From assembly GCF_030818895.1 (NCBI RefSeq), contig NZ_JAUTBA010000001.1, forward strand, positions 3,162,001 through 3,226,000: a stretch of 64,000 bases of DNA, read 5' to 3'. How positions within the stretch are numbered: position 1 is the stretch's first letter; each line of letters starts with the position of its first letter. Below the pieces are notes generated by a model. That model was not told the DNA's origin, did not search any database, and saw only the letters and a list, made by a program, of their open reading frames with translations. Both the position numbers and the translations under genes were made by a program. This DNA comes from Sphingobacterium zeae (GTDB taxonomy: Bacteria > Bacteroidota > Bacteroidia > Sphingobacteriales > Sphingobacteriaceae). Below are positions 17,933-27,872 of the stretch, in pieces.

Positions 17933-19849
17933 ATGGCATTAAATTCAAAAATTCCGGGTGGACCATTGGATCAGAAATGGACGCTCTATAAAAAAACTGC
18001 CAAGCTTGTTAATCCTGCGAATCGTAAAAAGCTGGATGTTATCGTTGTGGGTACTGGACTTGCGGGCAGTTCGATAGCTGCTTCGCTTGGCGAAATGGGT
18101 TATCAAGTAAAATCTTTTTGCTTTCAGGATAGTCCAAGGAGGGCGCATTCCGTGGCTGCTCAAGGTGGCGTAAATGCGGCGAAGAATTACAAAAATGATG
18201 GGGACAGTGTCTATCGCATGTTTGTTGATACGCTCAAGGGGGGAGATTTTCGGGCCCGTGAGGCCAATGTTTATCGTATGGCCGAGTGTTCGCTCAATTT
18301 GATAGACCAGGCGGTAGCCCAGGGCGTTCCCTTTGGCCGTGAATACGGAGGTTATCTGAATAATCGATCTTTTGGAGGTGTTCAGGTGAGCCGTACATTC
18401 TATGCAAGAGGTCAAACTGGGCAACAACTTCTTTTGGGCGCTTATCAGGCGCTTATGCGTCAAGTGGGTAAAGGTACCGTACAGCTTTTCTCTAGGCACG
18501 AAATGCTCGATATTGTTGTTATTGATGGGAAGGCCCGCGGTATTATTGTTAGAAATCTTGACACCGGAGAAATACAACGACATGCTGCACACACCGTTAT
18601 ATTGGCCACTGGAGGCTACGGGAAGATTTATTATCTATCTACATTGGCAATGGGCTGTAACGGCTCTGCAATCTGGCGAGCGCATAAAAAAGGAGCGTTA
18701 ATGGCCTCGCCGAGCTGGATTCAGATTCATCCCACATCGTTGCCACAGTCTGGCGATTATCAATCTAAATTGACATTAATGTCTGAGTCTTTGCGTAACG
18801 ATGGAAGGATTTGGGTTCCACTACATAGGGGTGAGACACGGGACGCGAACGCTATCCCCGAAGAAGAAAGGGATTACTATTTGGAACGGCGCTATCCTGC
18901 ATTTGGCAATCTCGCGCCAAGGGATATTTCATCGCGGGCAGCGAAGGAACGCATCGATGCCGGCTTTGGCATTGGTCCACTTAAAAATGCCGTTTATCTT
19001 GATTTTGCGAAAGCTATTCGAGAACAAGGAAAACAGAAAATACAAGAGAAGTATGGTAATCTATTTGATATGTATGAAAAGATAACCGGATATGATGCTT
19101 ATAAAGAACCGATGATGATTTCACCTTCCGCACATTTTTCCATGGGCGGATTATGGGTGGATTATGAACTGATGACAAGTTTACCAGGGTTATTTGCCTT
19201 AGGTGAAGCTAATTTTGCAGACCATGGCGCCAATAGACTTGGCGCTAATTCTTTACTTCAAGCTTCTGTGGACGGCTATTTCATTGCACCCTATACGATT
19301 GCAAATTATTTGGCAAACGATATTCATACGGGTAAAATTTCTACAGATCATATTGAATTTGTACGTGCAGAGGAACAGGTAAGGAAGCAAATTGATAGAT
19401 TTTTGAAAATCAAAGGTAGGAAAACTGTTGATTATTTTCATAAAACACTTGGTAAAATACTTTATGATTACTGTGGGCTGTCACGAAATGAAAAGGGCCT
19501 TCGCTATGCTATTGGGGAGATTCAAAAGCTTAAACAGGAATTTTATAATGAGGTCATTGTTAGCGGTGTGGCTAGTACATTAAATACTGAATTGGAGAAA
19601 GCTGGACGCGTAGCGGATTATTTTGAAATCGGCGAACTGATGTGTTATGATGCGTTGACAAGGAACGAATCCTGTGGGGCACATTTTAGGGAAGAATACC
19701 AAACAGCAGATGGTGAAGCATTACGCAATGACGCGGATTACCAATTTATTTCAGCATGGTCTTGGAAGGGAGAAAGTGAACAACCAGAGTTAATCAAAGA
19801 GCCCTTGACTTTTGAAGAAATACAGCCGACAGTAAAAAGCTACAAATAA
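17933..19849 (+). CDS. sdhA: Succinate dehydrogenase/fumarate reductase flavoprotein subunit
   Basis: The 638-residue subunit carries covalent FAD and the dicarboxylate site. Visible landmarks are the dinucleotide-binding [20 protein letters not shown], the flavin-linking His72 in [13 protein letters not shown], the HPT motif in [10 protein letters not shown], and the capping/active-site region ending in [19 protein letters not shown]. The length fits the long Bacteroidota version. It works on the cytoplasmic face with SdhB and SdhC, encoded directly beside it. All key residues that I can check are present. Confidence 0.96.
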   Translation: MALNSKIPGGPLDQKWTLYKKTAKLVNPANRKKLDVIVVGTGLAGSSIAASLGEMGYQVKSFCFQDSPRRAHSVAAQGGVNAAKNYKNDGDSVYRMFVDTLKGGDFRAREANVYRMAECSLNLIDQAVAQGVPFGREYGGYLNNRSFGGVQVSRTFYARGQTGQQLLLGAYQALMRQVGKGTVQLFSRHEMLDIVVIDGKARGIIVRNLDTGEIQRHAAHTVILATGGYGKIYYLSTLAMGCNGSAIWRAHKKGALMASPSWIQIHPTSLPQSGDYQSKLTLMSESLRNDGRIWVPLHRGETRDANAIPEEERDYYLERRYPAFGNLAPRDISSRAAKERIDAGFGIGPLKNAVYLDFAKAIREQGKQKIQEKYGNLFDMYEKITGYDAYKEPMMISPSAHFSMGGLWVDYELMTSLPGLFALGEANFADHGANRLGANSLLQASVDGYFIAPYTIANYLANDIHTGKISTDHIEFVRAEEQVRKQIDRFLKIKGRKTVDYFHKTLGKILYDYCGLSRNEKGLRYAIGEIQKLKQEFYNEVIVSGVASTLNTELEKAGRVADYFEIGELMCYDALTRNESCGAHFREEYQTADGEALRNDADYQFISAWSWKGESEQPELIKEPLTFEEIQPTVKSYK

Positions 19850-19860
19850 AACGAACAATT

Positions 19861-20613
19861 ATGGATTTACATCTTAAAATATGGCGACAGAAGGATCGCA
19901 ATGCCACAGGAAAGTTAGTGACCTACACGTTAAATAACCTAAATCCGCATATGTCATTTTTGGAGATGATGGATACCTTAAATGAGCAGCTGATCACGCA
20001 AGGCGATGACCCTATAGAGTTCGATCATGACTGTCGCGAGGGCATCTGTGGTCAGTGTGGATTGATGATCAATGGAATTGCTCATGGACCACTTAAACAT
20101 ACCACCACCTGCCAGCTACATTTACGTTCATTTAACGATAACGATACGATAACTATAGAACCCTTCCGTTCGGCTGCATTTCAGGTAAAAAAAGATCTAA
20201 AAGTGGATCGATCAGCATTTGACCGAATTATTTCTTCGGGCGGATTTGTATCCATTAATACTGGGCAAGCTCCAGATGCGACCGTTATTCCTATTGCTCA
20301 CGAATTAGCGGAATCTGCATTTGACTCTGCTGCCTGTATAGGTTGTGGTGCTTGTGTAGCGACCTGTAAAAATGGTAGTGCTGCTCTTTTTACTGCTGCG
20401 AAGATTACGCATATGGCTTTGCTTCCACAGGGTAAAGAAGAGCGTAGCTTGCGGGTTTTAAATATGGTAACTCAAATGGATATGGAGTCTTTCGGTCACT
20501 GCTCAAATATGGAAGCCTGTGAGGTAGAGTGTCCTCAAGGTATATCCGTATTGAATATTGCACGTATGAATTTTGAATATAACAAAGCTTTGATTTTTAA
20601 GAAGCGGCAATGA
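19861..20613 (+). CDS. sdhB: Succinate dehydrogenase/fumarate reductase iron-sulfur subunit
   Basis: The 250-residue subunit has a plant-type [2Fe-2S] domain (CREGICGQCG and a later Cys in TTTCQLHLR) and a bacterial ferredoxin domain. The latter contains CIGCGACVATCKNG and a second cluster site GHCSNMEACEVECPQGI. These centres relay electrons between the flavin in SdhA and the haems in SdhC. It is the last gene of the operon, 11 bases after sdhA, and the next gene has its own promoter-like element. Confidence 0.96.
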   Translation: MDLHLKIWRQKDRNATGKLVTYTLNNLNPHMSFLEMMDTLNEQLITQGDDPIEFDHDCREGICGQCGLMINGIAHGPLKHTTTCQLHLRSFNDNDTITIEPFRSAAFQVKKDLKVDRSAFDRIISSGGFVSINTGQAPDATVIPIAHELAESAFDSAACIGCGACVATCKNGSAALFTAAKITHMALLPQGKEERSLRVLNMVTQMDMESFGHCSNMEACEVECPQGISVLNIARMNFEYNKALIFKKRQ

Positions 20614-20644
20614 TCTTCATGAATGGTATTCTATAAAACTGGCA

Positions 20645-20662
20645 CGATTGTTTCTTCAATCG
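20645..20662 (+). terminator. Weak hairpin after sdhB
   Basis: CGATTG and CAATCG form a 6-bp stem with a 6-base loop 31 bases after the sdhB stop. It has no T-run behind it, so a terminator role is uncertain. Confidence 0.25.
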
Positions 20663-20779
20663 GACTTTAAGTATAGAATTGACTTCATAAAAAAAAGATG
20701 CATAGTTCATTGAATTGTATTATCGACATAGCGAAAAAGAATTTAAAATATTTTATGGACGAAAGAAGGGTTTTTATAC

Positions 20780-20787
20780 TAATTTTG
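20780..20787 (+). promoter_or_regulatory. Candidate -7 element for the deacetylase gene
   Basis: TAATTTTG fits TAnnTTTG fully and lies 34 bases before the ATG at 20822. No convincing -33 element is seen. Confidence 0.4.
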
Positions 20788-20821
20788 GAAAAAGAAAGTC
20801 ATTAAAGTTATAGCGATTGAT

Positions 20822-21763
20822 ATGAAGTGTAGCAGGTTGTTTGCCTTAATTTTCACATGTAGCGTGATGTTAAGTATTACGTCATGTAAAGATTTTTCGA
20901 ATAAGGTTTTAGGAAAGGGGAATCTGAAAGATACAATTACAGAGCAATTAAAGGTTGAGGAAAAGATACCGCATTTGTTGGACAGGTGGGATTCTCTTCA
21001 AAAAAATCAGATTCTTTTTACGGTTGACAGTCTGCATCCTATTTCCGTAAGACAGCAAAAGCGTGAACTTAAAGATTCCTTGCGTAAAGCTTTTGATAGA
21101 CACCCGAAACATATTTATTTAACTTTTGATGACGGTCCATTAATTGGTAGTGCTTTTATTGACTCCATTGCGAAGGAGAAAAATATCAAAGTTAGCGTAT
21201 TCCTTATTGGTAAGCACGCCAATATGAGTAAAGGTAGGAAACGTGATCTTGCGCGATATGAATCAAATCATCTTGTAGCGTGTTACAATCATAGTTATAC
21301 ACACGCAAATAATCAATATTCTAGATTTTATAATAACCCTCAAAAGGCTTTTGCTGATTTTGAAAAAAATGAAACAGATCTCAACTTGAAGCATAAAATC
21401 GTTCGACTTCCAGGAAGGAATATCTGGATCTATGATAATGTTCGAAAGATCGACCTCAAGAACGGGGCCAGTACGGCGGATTTGCTTCATAAAAATGGAT
21501 ATACGATTTATGGTTGGGATGTGGAGTGGAGACTCAATAGTGTCACTGGAGCACCCATTCAGAGTCAAGAATCGACCTTAAGTCATATTAGGAATTATAT
21601 GAACAACAAGAGTTCAATGGTACCGAACAATGTCGTTTTCTTGATGCATGATGATATGTTCCAAACGAAAAAGGGACAGCAGGAATTGTCTTTGTTAATT
21701 GACGCACTCAAAAGCGAAGGCTACCAATTCGAATTTATGCAAGATTATCCCATTAAATATTAA
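20822..21763 (+). CDS. Polysaccharide deacetylase-like lipoprotein (NodB homology domain, CE4)
   Basis: The 313-residue protein has a lipobox ITSC (Cys22), a helical linker, and from about residue 97 a NodB domain. Motif 1 is TFDDGP, whose second Asp binds metal, and motif 2 is NHSYTH with the two metal His. Motif 3 is altered: RLPGRNIW replaces the usual Arg-Pro-Pro-Tyr/Phe-Gly, so activity may differ from a classical chitin or peptidoglycan deacetylase. Its anchored position suggests work on envelope glycan or an external polysaccharide. It is monocistronic, with a terminator directly after the stop. Confidence 0.82.
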   Translation: MKCSRLFALIFTCSVMLSITSCKDFSNKVLGKGNLKDTITEQLKVEEKIPHLLDRWDSLQKNQILFTVDSLHPISVRQQKRELKDSLRKAFDRHPKHIYLTFDDGPLIGSAFIDSIAKEKNIKVSVFLIGKHANMSKGRKRDLARYESNHLVACYNHSYTHANNQYSRFYNNPQKAFADFEKNETDLNLKHKIVRLPGRNIWIYDNVRKIDLKNGASTADLLHKNGYTIYGWDVEWRLNSVTGAPIQSQESTLSHIRNYMNNKSSMVPNNVVFLMHDDMFQTKKGQQELSLLIDALKSEGYQFEFMQDYPIKY

Positions 21764-21765
21764 TT

Positions 21766-21802
21766 AAGCACGCTGGCATCAAAGGATTACAGCGTGTTTT
21801 AA
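21766..21802 (+). terminator. Terminator of the deacetylase gene
   Basis: AAGCACGCTG (21766-21775) pairs with CAGCGTGTTT (21790-21799, one G-U pair) over a 14-base loop, followed by T residues. Confidence 0.75.
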
Positions 21803-22303
21803 ATTGCCTACCTTTCTATTTGCTATCCTGGAGTTCTTTTCCTATCTATTAATAAGTGCTGCTTAATTACTGCGGTATCCTGCAATTTTGGCTATTTTTA
21901 TTAAATTAATTATAGATGTAATTAGAAGGCATGAAAAGCTGCCTTTTTATTTTATCTGCACTAATATAATTTCGATATTGTAAAGATGTTTTTATTCATG
22001 CAATCGCTTGTGAAGTTCTATGGTATAGGGCGGTCAAAACAACCTTAAAAAAACTTTTAAAGTCATTTTACGATCTGTGCGAAAAGGTGGCCTACTTAAG
22101 AAGTTTCAAATAGCTTATTTACAAACGTTTGTGTAAAATATGTTAAATAGTGTAAAAATAACACTTGTATTTTATCATAATTTTTGTAAATTCAAAATGA
22201 ATATTCAATTATAAACCGCTGTCGTAAGATGCTAAACCGATAAATCTTATCACAGCAAAAAAAATAACTATTATAAATAGAATTTAAACATTAAACAGTT
22301 TTT
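21803..22303. other. Long intergenic leader upstream of the first SusC gene
   Basis: These 501 AT-rich bases contain no plausible coding frame. They hold the palindrome at 22121-22132 described separately. I could not find a perfect TAnnTTTG element; TAATTTTTG near 22178-22186 is one base too long. There is room for a regulated promoter and a long 5' leader. Confidence 0.5.
22121..22132. promoter_or_regulatory. Candidate LacI-type operator upstream of susC/susD
   Basis: ACAAACGTTTGT is a perfect 12-bp palindrome with a central CG, the form typical of LacI/GalR operators. It is 172 bases before the SusC start, in an otherwise gene-free region. No LacI-family gene is in the window, so the regulator would be encoded elsewhere. 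Confidence 0.4.
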
Positions 22304-25300
22304 ATGATCAACTGCCATTATTTCTCAAATCAATGGAAGAGAGCGTTTTGGACTGGTTCGTTGTGTTCTTTAGTCACATTGAGTCCCCAATTCGTCGACG
22401 CTGCAACGTTTGCAAGCTATGGAATTTTCTTTCAACAAGAGTTAAGTGTTACCGGTAAAGTGACCGATGAAGCTGGAATGCCTATTCCAGGAGTGACCAT
22501 TTCGGTAAGTGAAAGTAACTTAGCGACTAAGACCGACAACGAAGGTAAATACAAATTGGATAAAGTGCCAAGTACTGGTACCCTCAATTTTCGAATGGTT
22601 GGTAAGCTATCTATGGATGAAGCTGTAAAGGGAAGACGTATTGTTGACGTCATTCTACTCAATTCACAATCTAGTTTGGAAGAGGTTATCGTGGTAGGTT
22701 ACGGAAAGCAAAAAAAGGAGACTGTGACTGGGTCTGTCGCGACGGTTAAAGGGAGTGATCTTGCCAAATCACCAGCATTAAACATCTCAAATGCGTTAAC
22801 AGGCCGGGTACCTGGTGTCACAGCGACCAATGGGAGTGCTGAGCCCGGTTATGATGGATCTAACATCAAGATCCGCGGGACAAATACGTTAGGGAATAGC
22901 AGTCCTTTGGTGGTAATTGACGGTGTTCCGGCGCGTGAAGGCGGAATCGAGCGGCTTAATCCCCGTGATATTGAAAATATATCGGTACTTAAAGATGCTT
23001 CCGCAGCAATTTATGGGGCCCGTGCAGCTAACGGCGTTATTCTTGTCACTACGAAAAGAGGAAAAACAGGCAAGCCACAATTTTCCTACACTTTTAATCA
23101 GGGATATTCCCAACCTACAGTAATCCCCAAATTGACCACTGCTACTCAATTTGCTGAAATTAGAAATGAACTTGAGATCTATAACCTATCGGTCGACGAA
23201 TGGTCTGCAGCATATAGCGCAATAACAGATAAAGGGAGTTATATTAAAAAAGATGGTGGAGTATTAGATGCACCTTTTAAACCCGAGGATATCCAAAAAT
23301 ACCGCGACGGGTCTGATCCTTGGGGCCATCCAAATACAGATTGGTATAAGTCTACCCTAAAAGATTGGTCGCCGCAACAACGCCACAATCTTCAGATCAA
23401 TGGAGGTACTGAGGATGTCAAATATTTGATGTCCCTGGGCTATCAAAATCAGGATGCATACTACAAGAACTCTGCCACAGGCTATAAACAATATGATTTG
23501 CGAATTAATCTCGATGCTAATATAAGTCAATATATAAAAACGCAATTCGGCGTATTAGGGAGACAGGAAAATCGCAATTTTCCAACAAAAACTGCTGGTA
23601 CAATCTTCAGAATGCTCATGCGCGGAAATCCCACTCAACCTGCAATTTGGCCAAACGGTATGCCAGGGCCAGATATAGAAAACGGTGAAAACCCCGTCGT
23701 TATCACTACTAATGCCACAGGATATGATAGGGACAAACGCTATTACTTCCAAACGAATGGACAGGTTGAAATTACTAATCCATGGGTTGATGGTCTGAAG
23801 CTAACACTGAATGCATCTGTAGACAAATATGTGAAAAATCAAAAAACGTGGGTGATACCTTGGACATTATATTCGTGGCAAGGTGCATATGAAGCTGATG
23901 GGGAAACACCACAACTGGTCCCCGGGCGGCGTGGTCCTGCGGATCCGAATCTGAATCAAAGCAATGAAGATCAATTAAACATCTTGCTTGGCGGTATTTT
24001 GAGCTTTGACCGGAAATTTGGAAACCATCAAGTGAATGCCATTGCGGGTATCAATAGAGAAACAATTGATAACGATAAATTCAGTGCTTATCGCCGCTAC
24101 TTTCTTTCCAATGCGATTGATTATCTTTTCGCCGGCGGGGAACAGGAAAAAAATAACGACGGTGCAGCATGGAAGCGCGCTCGTCTAAATTATTTTGGTC
24201 GGTTTGGTTATAACTATAAAAGTAAATATATCGCCGAACTCTTGTGGCGTTATGACGGTTCTTACATGTTTCCTGAAAAGGAGCGATTCGGATTCTTCCC
24301 TGGGGCAATGGCTGGATGGGTCGTGTCAGAAGAAAATTTCTGGAAGCAAAATGTACCTGTAATTAATTATTTCAAAATCCGTGCTTCGTACGGCCAGATG
24401 GGAAATGATAACATCTACTATGATGATAAATTACAAGAGTATCAATATTTTTCCACGTATTCTTTTGGAACGTATATCGTAAATGACAAGTTAGCCAAGT
24501 CTCTTTACGAGAGTCGTGTACCAAATGAAATGATTACTTGGGAAGTAGCCAATAATTACAATCTCGGATTTGATTTTCAGTTTCTTCAGGGCAAGTTGAA
24601 CTTGGAATTTGACATCTTCAAAAACCGGCGTAATTCAATTTTATGGCGCAAAAATGCGTCCATACCGCAAAGTACAGGAATGACGCTCCCAGCCGAGAAT
24701 ATCGGTAAGGTCGATAATAAGGGATGGGAGTTTAATCTCGGTTATCATGGTAAAGTCGGGGAACTTGGTTATACTGTAGGCGTTAACGGTGGGTATGCGA
24801 AGAATAAAATCATCTTCTGGGATGAGGCACCAGGAGCGCCAGCATGGCAGCAGAGTACAGGAAAGCCAATAAAAACTGATATCTATTATATCTATGATGG
24901 CGTATTCAAAGATTTAAATGATATTGCAAACAATCAGTTAGATTATAGCGCCATAACAAAGACGCTACGTCCTGGTGACATGAAGTACAAAGATTACAAC
25001 GGTGACGGAAAAATCACACCCGATGATAAAGTTAGACGCGATAAAAATAGTGATCCAACATTTCAAGGCGGTTTCAATTTTAGCCTTACCTATAAAGATT
25101 TTGACTTATCGGTATTATTTCAGGGGGCTACAGGCGGAGAGATCCGTGTCGGTACAGATGAGTCTGGATCTATTGGAAATTTTGTGGAGGAATTCTACGA
25201 AAACCGCTGGAGTATCAGTAACCCGAGCAGTGTATATCCACGTTTAACAGACCGCGGTAATCAATATTATTCCTATAATAACACGTATTGGATGCGAAGT

Positions 25301-25519
25301 ACAGATTACCTCCGACTTAAGAATGTAGAATTAGGATATAATCTATCCTCTAGTATATGCAATAAAATTGGTATAGGCTCATTGCGTTTATTTGCGAATG
25401 GAATGAACCTCATTACTTGGAGTAAAATCAAAATGTATGATCCGGAAGCTGTGAATGCATTAGGACAATATTATCCGCAAGCAAGATTAATCAATCTGGG
25501 CGCGTTGTTATCGTTTTAA
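22304..25519 (+). CDS. SusC/RagA-family TonB-dependent outer-membrane transporter
   Basis: The 1071-residue protein begins with an export signal (to about residue 45), then a carboxypeptidase-regulatory-like domain (GKVTDEAGMPIPGVTISV, about 51-120), a TonB-box-like EVIVVGYGKQ, and a plug domain with the SusC hallmark NPRDIENISVLKDASAAIYG. A 22-strand barrel fills the rest. It imports oligosaccharides or other large nutrients together with the SusD lipoprotein 27 bases downstream. There is no enzyme gene beside it, so the substrate is open. Confidence 0.93.
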   Translation: MINCHYFSNQWKRAFWTGSLCSLVTLSPQFVDAATFASYGIFFQQELSVTGKVTDEAGMPIPGVTISVSESNLATKTDNEGKYKLDKVPSTGTLNFRMVGKLSMDEAVKGRRIVDVILLNSQSSLEEVIVVGYGKQKKETVTGSVATVKGSDLAKSPALNISNALTGRVPGVTATNGSAEPGYDGSNIKIRGTNTLGNSSPLVVIDGVPAREGGIERLNPRDIENISVLKDASAAIYGARAANGVILVTTKRGKTGKPQFSYTFNQGYSQPTVIPKLTTATQFAEIRNELEIYNLSVDEWSAAYSAITDKGSYIKKDGGVLDAPFKPEDIQKYRDGSDPWGHPNTDWYKSTLKDWSPQQRHNLQINGGTEDVKYLMSLGYQNQDAYYKNSATGYKQYDLRINLDANISQYIKTQFGVLGRQENRNFPTKTAGTIFRMLMRGNPTQPAIWPNGMPGPDIENGENPVVITTNATGYDRDKRYYFQTNGQVEITNPWVDGLKLTLNASVDKYVKNQKTWVIPWTLYSWQGAYEADGETPQLVPGRRGPADPNLNQSNEDQLNILLGGILSFDRKFGNHQVNAIAGINRETIDNDKFSAYRRYFLSNAIDYLFAGGEQEKNNDGAAWKRARLNYFGRFGYNYKSKYIAELLWRYDGSYMFPEKERFGFFPGAMAGWVVSEENFWKQNVPVINYFKIRASYGQMGNDNIYYDDKLQEYQYFSTYSFGTYIVNDKLAKSLYESRVPNEMITWEVANNYNLGFDFQFLQGKLNLEFDIFKNRRNSILWRKNASIPQSTGMTLPAENIGKVDNKGWEFNLGYHGKVGELGYTVGVNGGYAKNKIIFWDEAPGAPAWQQSTGKPIKTDIYYIYDGVFKDLNDIANNQLDYSAITKTLRPGDMKYKDYNGDGKITPDDKVRRDKNSDPTFQGGFNFSLTYKDFDLSVLFQGATGGEIRVGTDESGSIGNFVEEFYENRWSISNPSSVYPRLTDRGNQYYSYNNTYWMRSTDYLRLKNVELGYNLSSSICNKIGIGSLRLFANGMNLITWSKIKMYDPEAVNALGQYYPQARLINLGALLSF

Positions 25520-25546
25520 TCAACCCGAATTTAAAAGAAAAAGAAG

Positions 25547-27424
25547 ATGAAAAAGATTACCAATATATTACTCATGCTACTTGTATTATCTGTAACATTA
25601 CACGCTTGTAATGACGATTTTGTAAGTACAAAGCCACTTAGTGAAGTGCCACAGGAGGTGGTGTGGTCAGACGCGGGCTTATCAGAAGCTTTTGTGACTG
25701 AAATTTATAATGGATTTGGAGTAGGTGGATTTTATGAACAGCAAATGGCTTCGATGACAGATGAAGCACTATTCACCCATCCAAACCGGGGAATAAATAC
25801 AGTTACTGAATCGCGCTCGAATCCTGCCGATCAGGGCTATATTATGGAAACTTATGAATATGGGCGCATGTATACACGCATCCGGGCGACTAATATTGCG
25901 ATTTCTAATTTAACAGAAGCCAAATTTGATAAAACAAAGGCAGATAAACTTTTAGGGGAGGCCTATTTCTTACGTGCTTATTATTATCAGCAGTTGTTAC
26001 GTTACTATGGCGGAATACCGATCGATAATAAGATCTATACGCTGAACGATAAAGACTACATGGTTCCTAGAAATACCTATGGAGAATGTGTCGATGCCAT
26101 AGTTAAAGATCTTGACAACGCGGCTCAGCTTTTGAAAGGGGCATCTCAAGTAAAAGGACGGGCGAGCGAAGCTGCTGTACTGGCATTAAAATCAAGAGTT
26201 TTGTTGTATGCCGCTAGTGACCTTCACGATGCAAATAAAGCAAAATCAAAATCTACATTATTAGCAGGATATAAAAACCCAGAATACCTAATGTATACCA
26301 CAGGTAATCAAGCAGATCGTTGGACAAAAGCAAAGGCCGCTGCCAAGGCTGTCATTGATCATAGCGAATTTGCCTATAAACTTGATTTAAATCAGCCTGC
26401 TTCGGCTGCTGATGGAGCGATTAATTACATGGCTCTTTCCTTAGGAGGGGGGAGTAAAGCAGTTGACTTTACGGCAGCGAAAGACATTATTTTGGGGCGA
26501 TTTTTTATCGATGAAAAAGATGAACGCGGTGGTTGGGTAGGTCGCGACAATGGACCGAATGGCTACCACAATTGGGCTGGAAATACGCCAATACAGTTGT
26601 TGGTAGATGATTACGAGACGATTGCGGGTGAAAAGTTCGATTGGTCAAATCCAACTATGTCAGCTAATCCTTATCAAAATCGTGATCCGCGTTTGAAGGC
26701 AACTCTATTGTATGATGGTGCAGACTGGAAACCTCGAACAGCTGATGTTGCCGCCCGGGATAAGGTAAACCAGATTCAGACGGGGCAATATGAGGTTGTT
26801 AATGCACAAGGTCAAAAAACCACACATTTTGGTCTCGACACAAGAAAGAGCCCTATTGAAGATTGGAATGGCTCCCGAACGGGCTATTATATCCGTAAAT
26901 TTACTGATCCAGATCCTACAATGGAAGACCAAAATACAAGACAACGTATTCCATGGCCGATGTTTCGTTATACGGAAGCGGTATTAAACTACGTCGAGGC
27001 ATGTCTGGAGTTAGGTGAGGAAGGCGAGGCTAAAATATGGATGAATAAAATTCGGTTTAGAGCTGGAATGCCTCCAATACCTAGTAGTGAAAGTGGAGCG
27101 GCGTTAAAAACACGCTATCGAAACGAACGTCGTGTAGAGTTAGCTTATGAGGAGCATCGCTTCTTTGACGCAAGACGTTGGATGATAGCTGCAGAAACAA
27201 TCGGCCGGAAGGCAAATATCATCAATATAACTGGAACGCTTAAGGCAGGCAAAAGTGTGACACAATATAAATATGATCCAAGCAGTTACACCTATAAATA
27301 TGTTGTATCGGATATTGATCCAGGAATCGAAAACCGAAATTGGGATGACAAGATGTATTTTACATCTTTACATCGGGACGAGATTAATAGAAATACGAAG
27401 TTAATTCAAAATCCCGGATATTAA
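25547..27424 (+). CDS. SusD/RagB-family nutrient-binding lipoprotein
   Basis: The 625-residue lipoprotein (lipobox HAC, Cys21) has the family start (FVSTKPLSEVPQEVVWSD), a tetratricopeptide-like helical core with GEAYFLRAYYYQQLLRYYGG, and the C-terminal SusD segment NERRVELAYEEHRFFDARRW. It sits on the cell surface as a lid for the SusC channel. It is the second and last gene of its unit, with a strong terminator 6 bases after the stop. The ligand cannot be deduced from sequence. Confidence 0.93.
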   Translation: MKKITNILLMLLVLSVTLHACNDDFVSTKPLSEVPQEVVWSDAGLSEAFVTEIYNGFGVGGFYEQQMASMTDEALFTHPNRGINTVTESRSNPADQGYIMETYEYGRMYTRIRATNIAISNLTEAKFDKTKADKLLGEAYFLRAYYYQQLLRYYGGIPIDNKIYTLNDKDYMVPRNTYGECVDAIVKDLDNAAQLLKGASQVKGRASEAAVLALKSRVLLYAASDLHDANKAKSKSTLLAGYKNPEYLMYTTGNQADRWTKAKAAAKAVIDHSEFAYKLDLNQPASAADGAINYMALSLGGGSKAVDFTAAKDIILGRFFIDEKDERGGWVGRDNGPNGYHNWAGNTPIQLLVDDYETIAGEKFDWSNPTMSANPYQNRDPRLKATLLYDGADWKPRTADVAARDKVNQIQTGQYEVVNAQGQKTTHFGLDTRKSPIEDWNGSRTGYYIRKFTDPDPTMEDQNTRQRIPWPMFRYTEAVLNYVEACLELGEEGEAKIWMNKIRFRAGMPPIPSSESGAALKTRYRNERRVELAYEEHRFFDARRWMIAAETIGRKANIINITGTLKAGKSVTQYKYDPSSYTYKYVVSDIDPGIENRNWDDKMYFTSLHRDEINRNTKLIQNPGY

Positions 27425-27429
27425 TTCAG

Positions 27430-27462
27430 AAAGGTCTTCATTATAAATGGAGGCCTTTTTAA
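27430..27462 (+). terminator. Terminator of the first susC/susD unit
   Basis: AAAGGTCTTCAT (27430-27441) pairs with ATGGAGGCCTTT (27447-27458) with two G-U pairs and a 5-base loop, then a T-run. Confidence 0.85.
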
Positions 27463-27575
27463 CGTTATTTTTTAGGATGATTGCAAAGCAGTAGAATTTG
27501 TTTTACAATTAGTTCAGACATTGAATTTTTTTTTGGACTGGTGAATTGCGCCACTTTTTTTCTTAATTTGCATCA

Positions 27576-27842
27576 ATGTCAAATCAAGCGAGTAATTATC
27601 AGTTATTTTCTACTGATATTTTGGTACTTTGGAGAAGCCAAAATGTTTCTTATATCAAAGTGGAGGAACTGTCTGTTGTTAATGGAGTCACCTTTTTTGA
27701 ACTTATACCAGATTCGGAACTGTTGGATGAGGGAGGGATTGACACGCTTTATCCTATAGATTCTGAAGATGTTGAAGATATGATTGTTTTCAACAGACAT
27801 ATTAAATTTGTCGTTCATGATATTTACCTGGATGAAGATTAA
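27576..27842 (+). CDS. Small acidic hypothetical protein
   Basis: The 88-residue frame starts at an ATG and encodes a soluble, strongly acidic product, with many Asp/Glu residues in the second half (DSELLDEGG, SEDVEDM, YLDED). I do not recognise it. It is preferred over the overlapping frames because it has an ATG, a biased composition and a clean stop before the convergent antiporter gene. A near-promoter TTAATTTG lies 9 bases upstream, one base short of consensus. Confidence 0.55.
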   Translation: MSNQASNYQLFSTDILVLWRSQNVSYIKVEELSVVNGVTFFELIPDSELLDEGGIDTLYPIDSEDVEDMIVFNRHIKFVVHDIYLDED

Positions 27843-27872
27843 CATTAATTTAGTAGCCTTATTATAAGGGAC

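Noticed and set aside
17945..18592. 215-residue open frame antisense to sdhA
   Set aside because: sdhA is certain here from its motifs; the antisense frame has no recognisable domain.
27481..27759. 92-residue plus-strand frame overlapping the small acidic protein
   Set aside because: Its composition is unlike a soluble or regular membrane protein, and the overlapping ATG frame at 27576 is more plausible.
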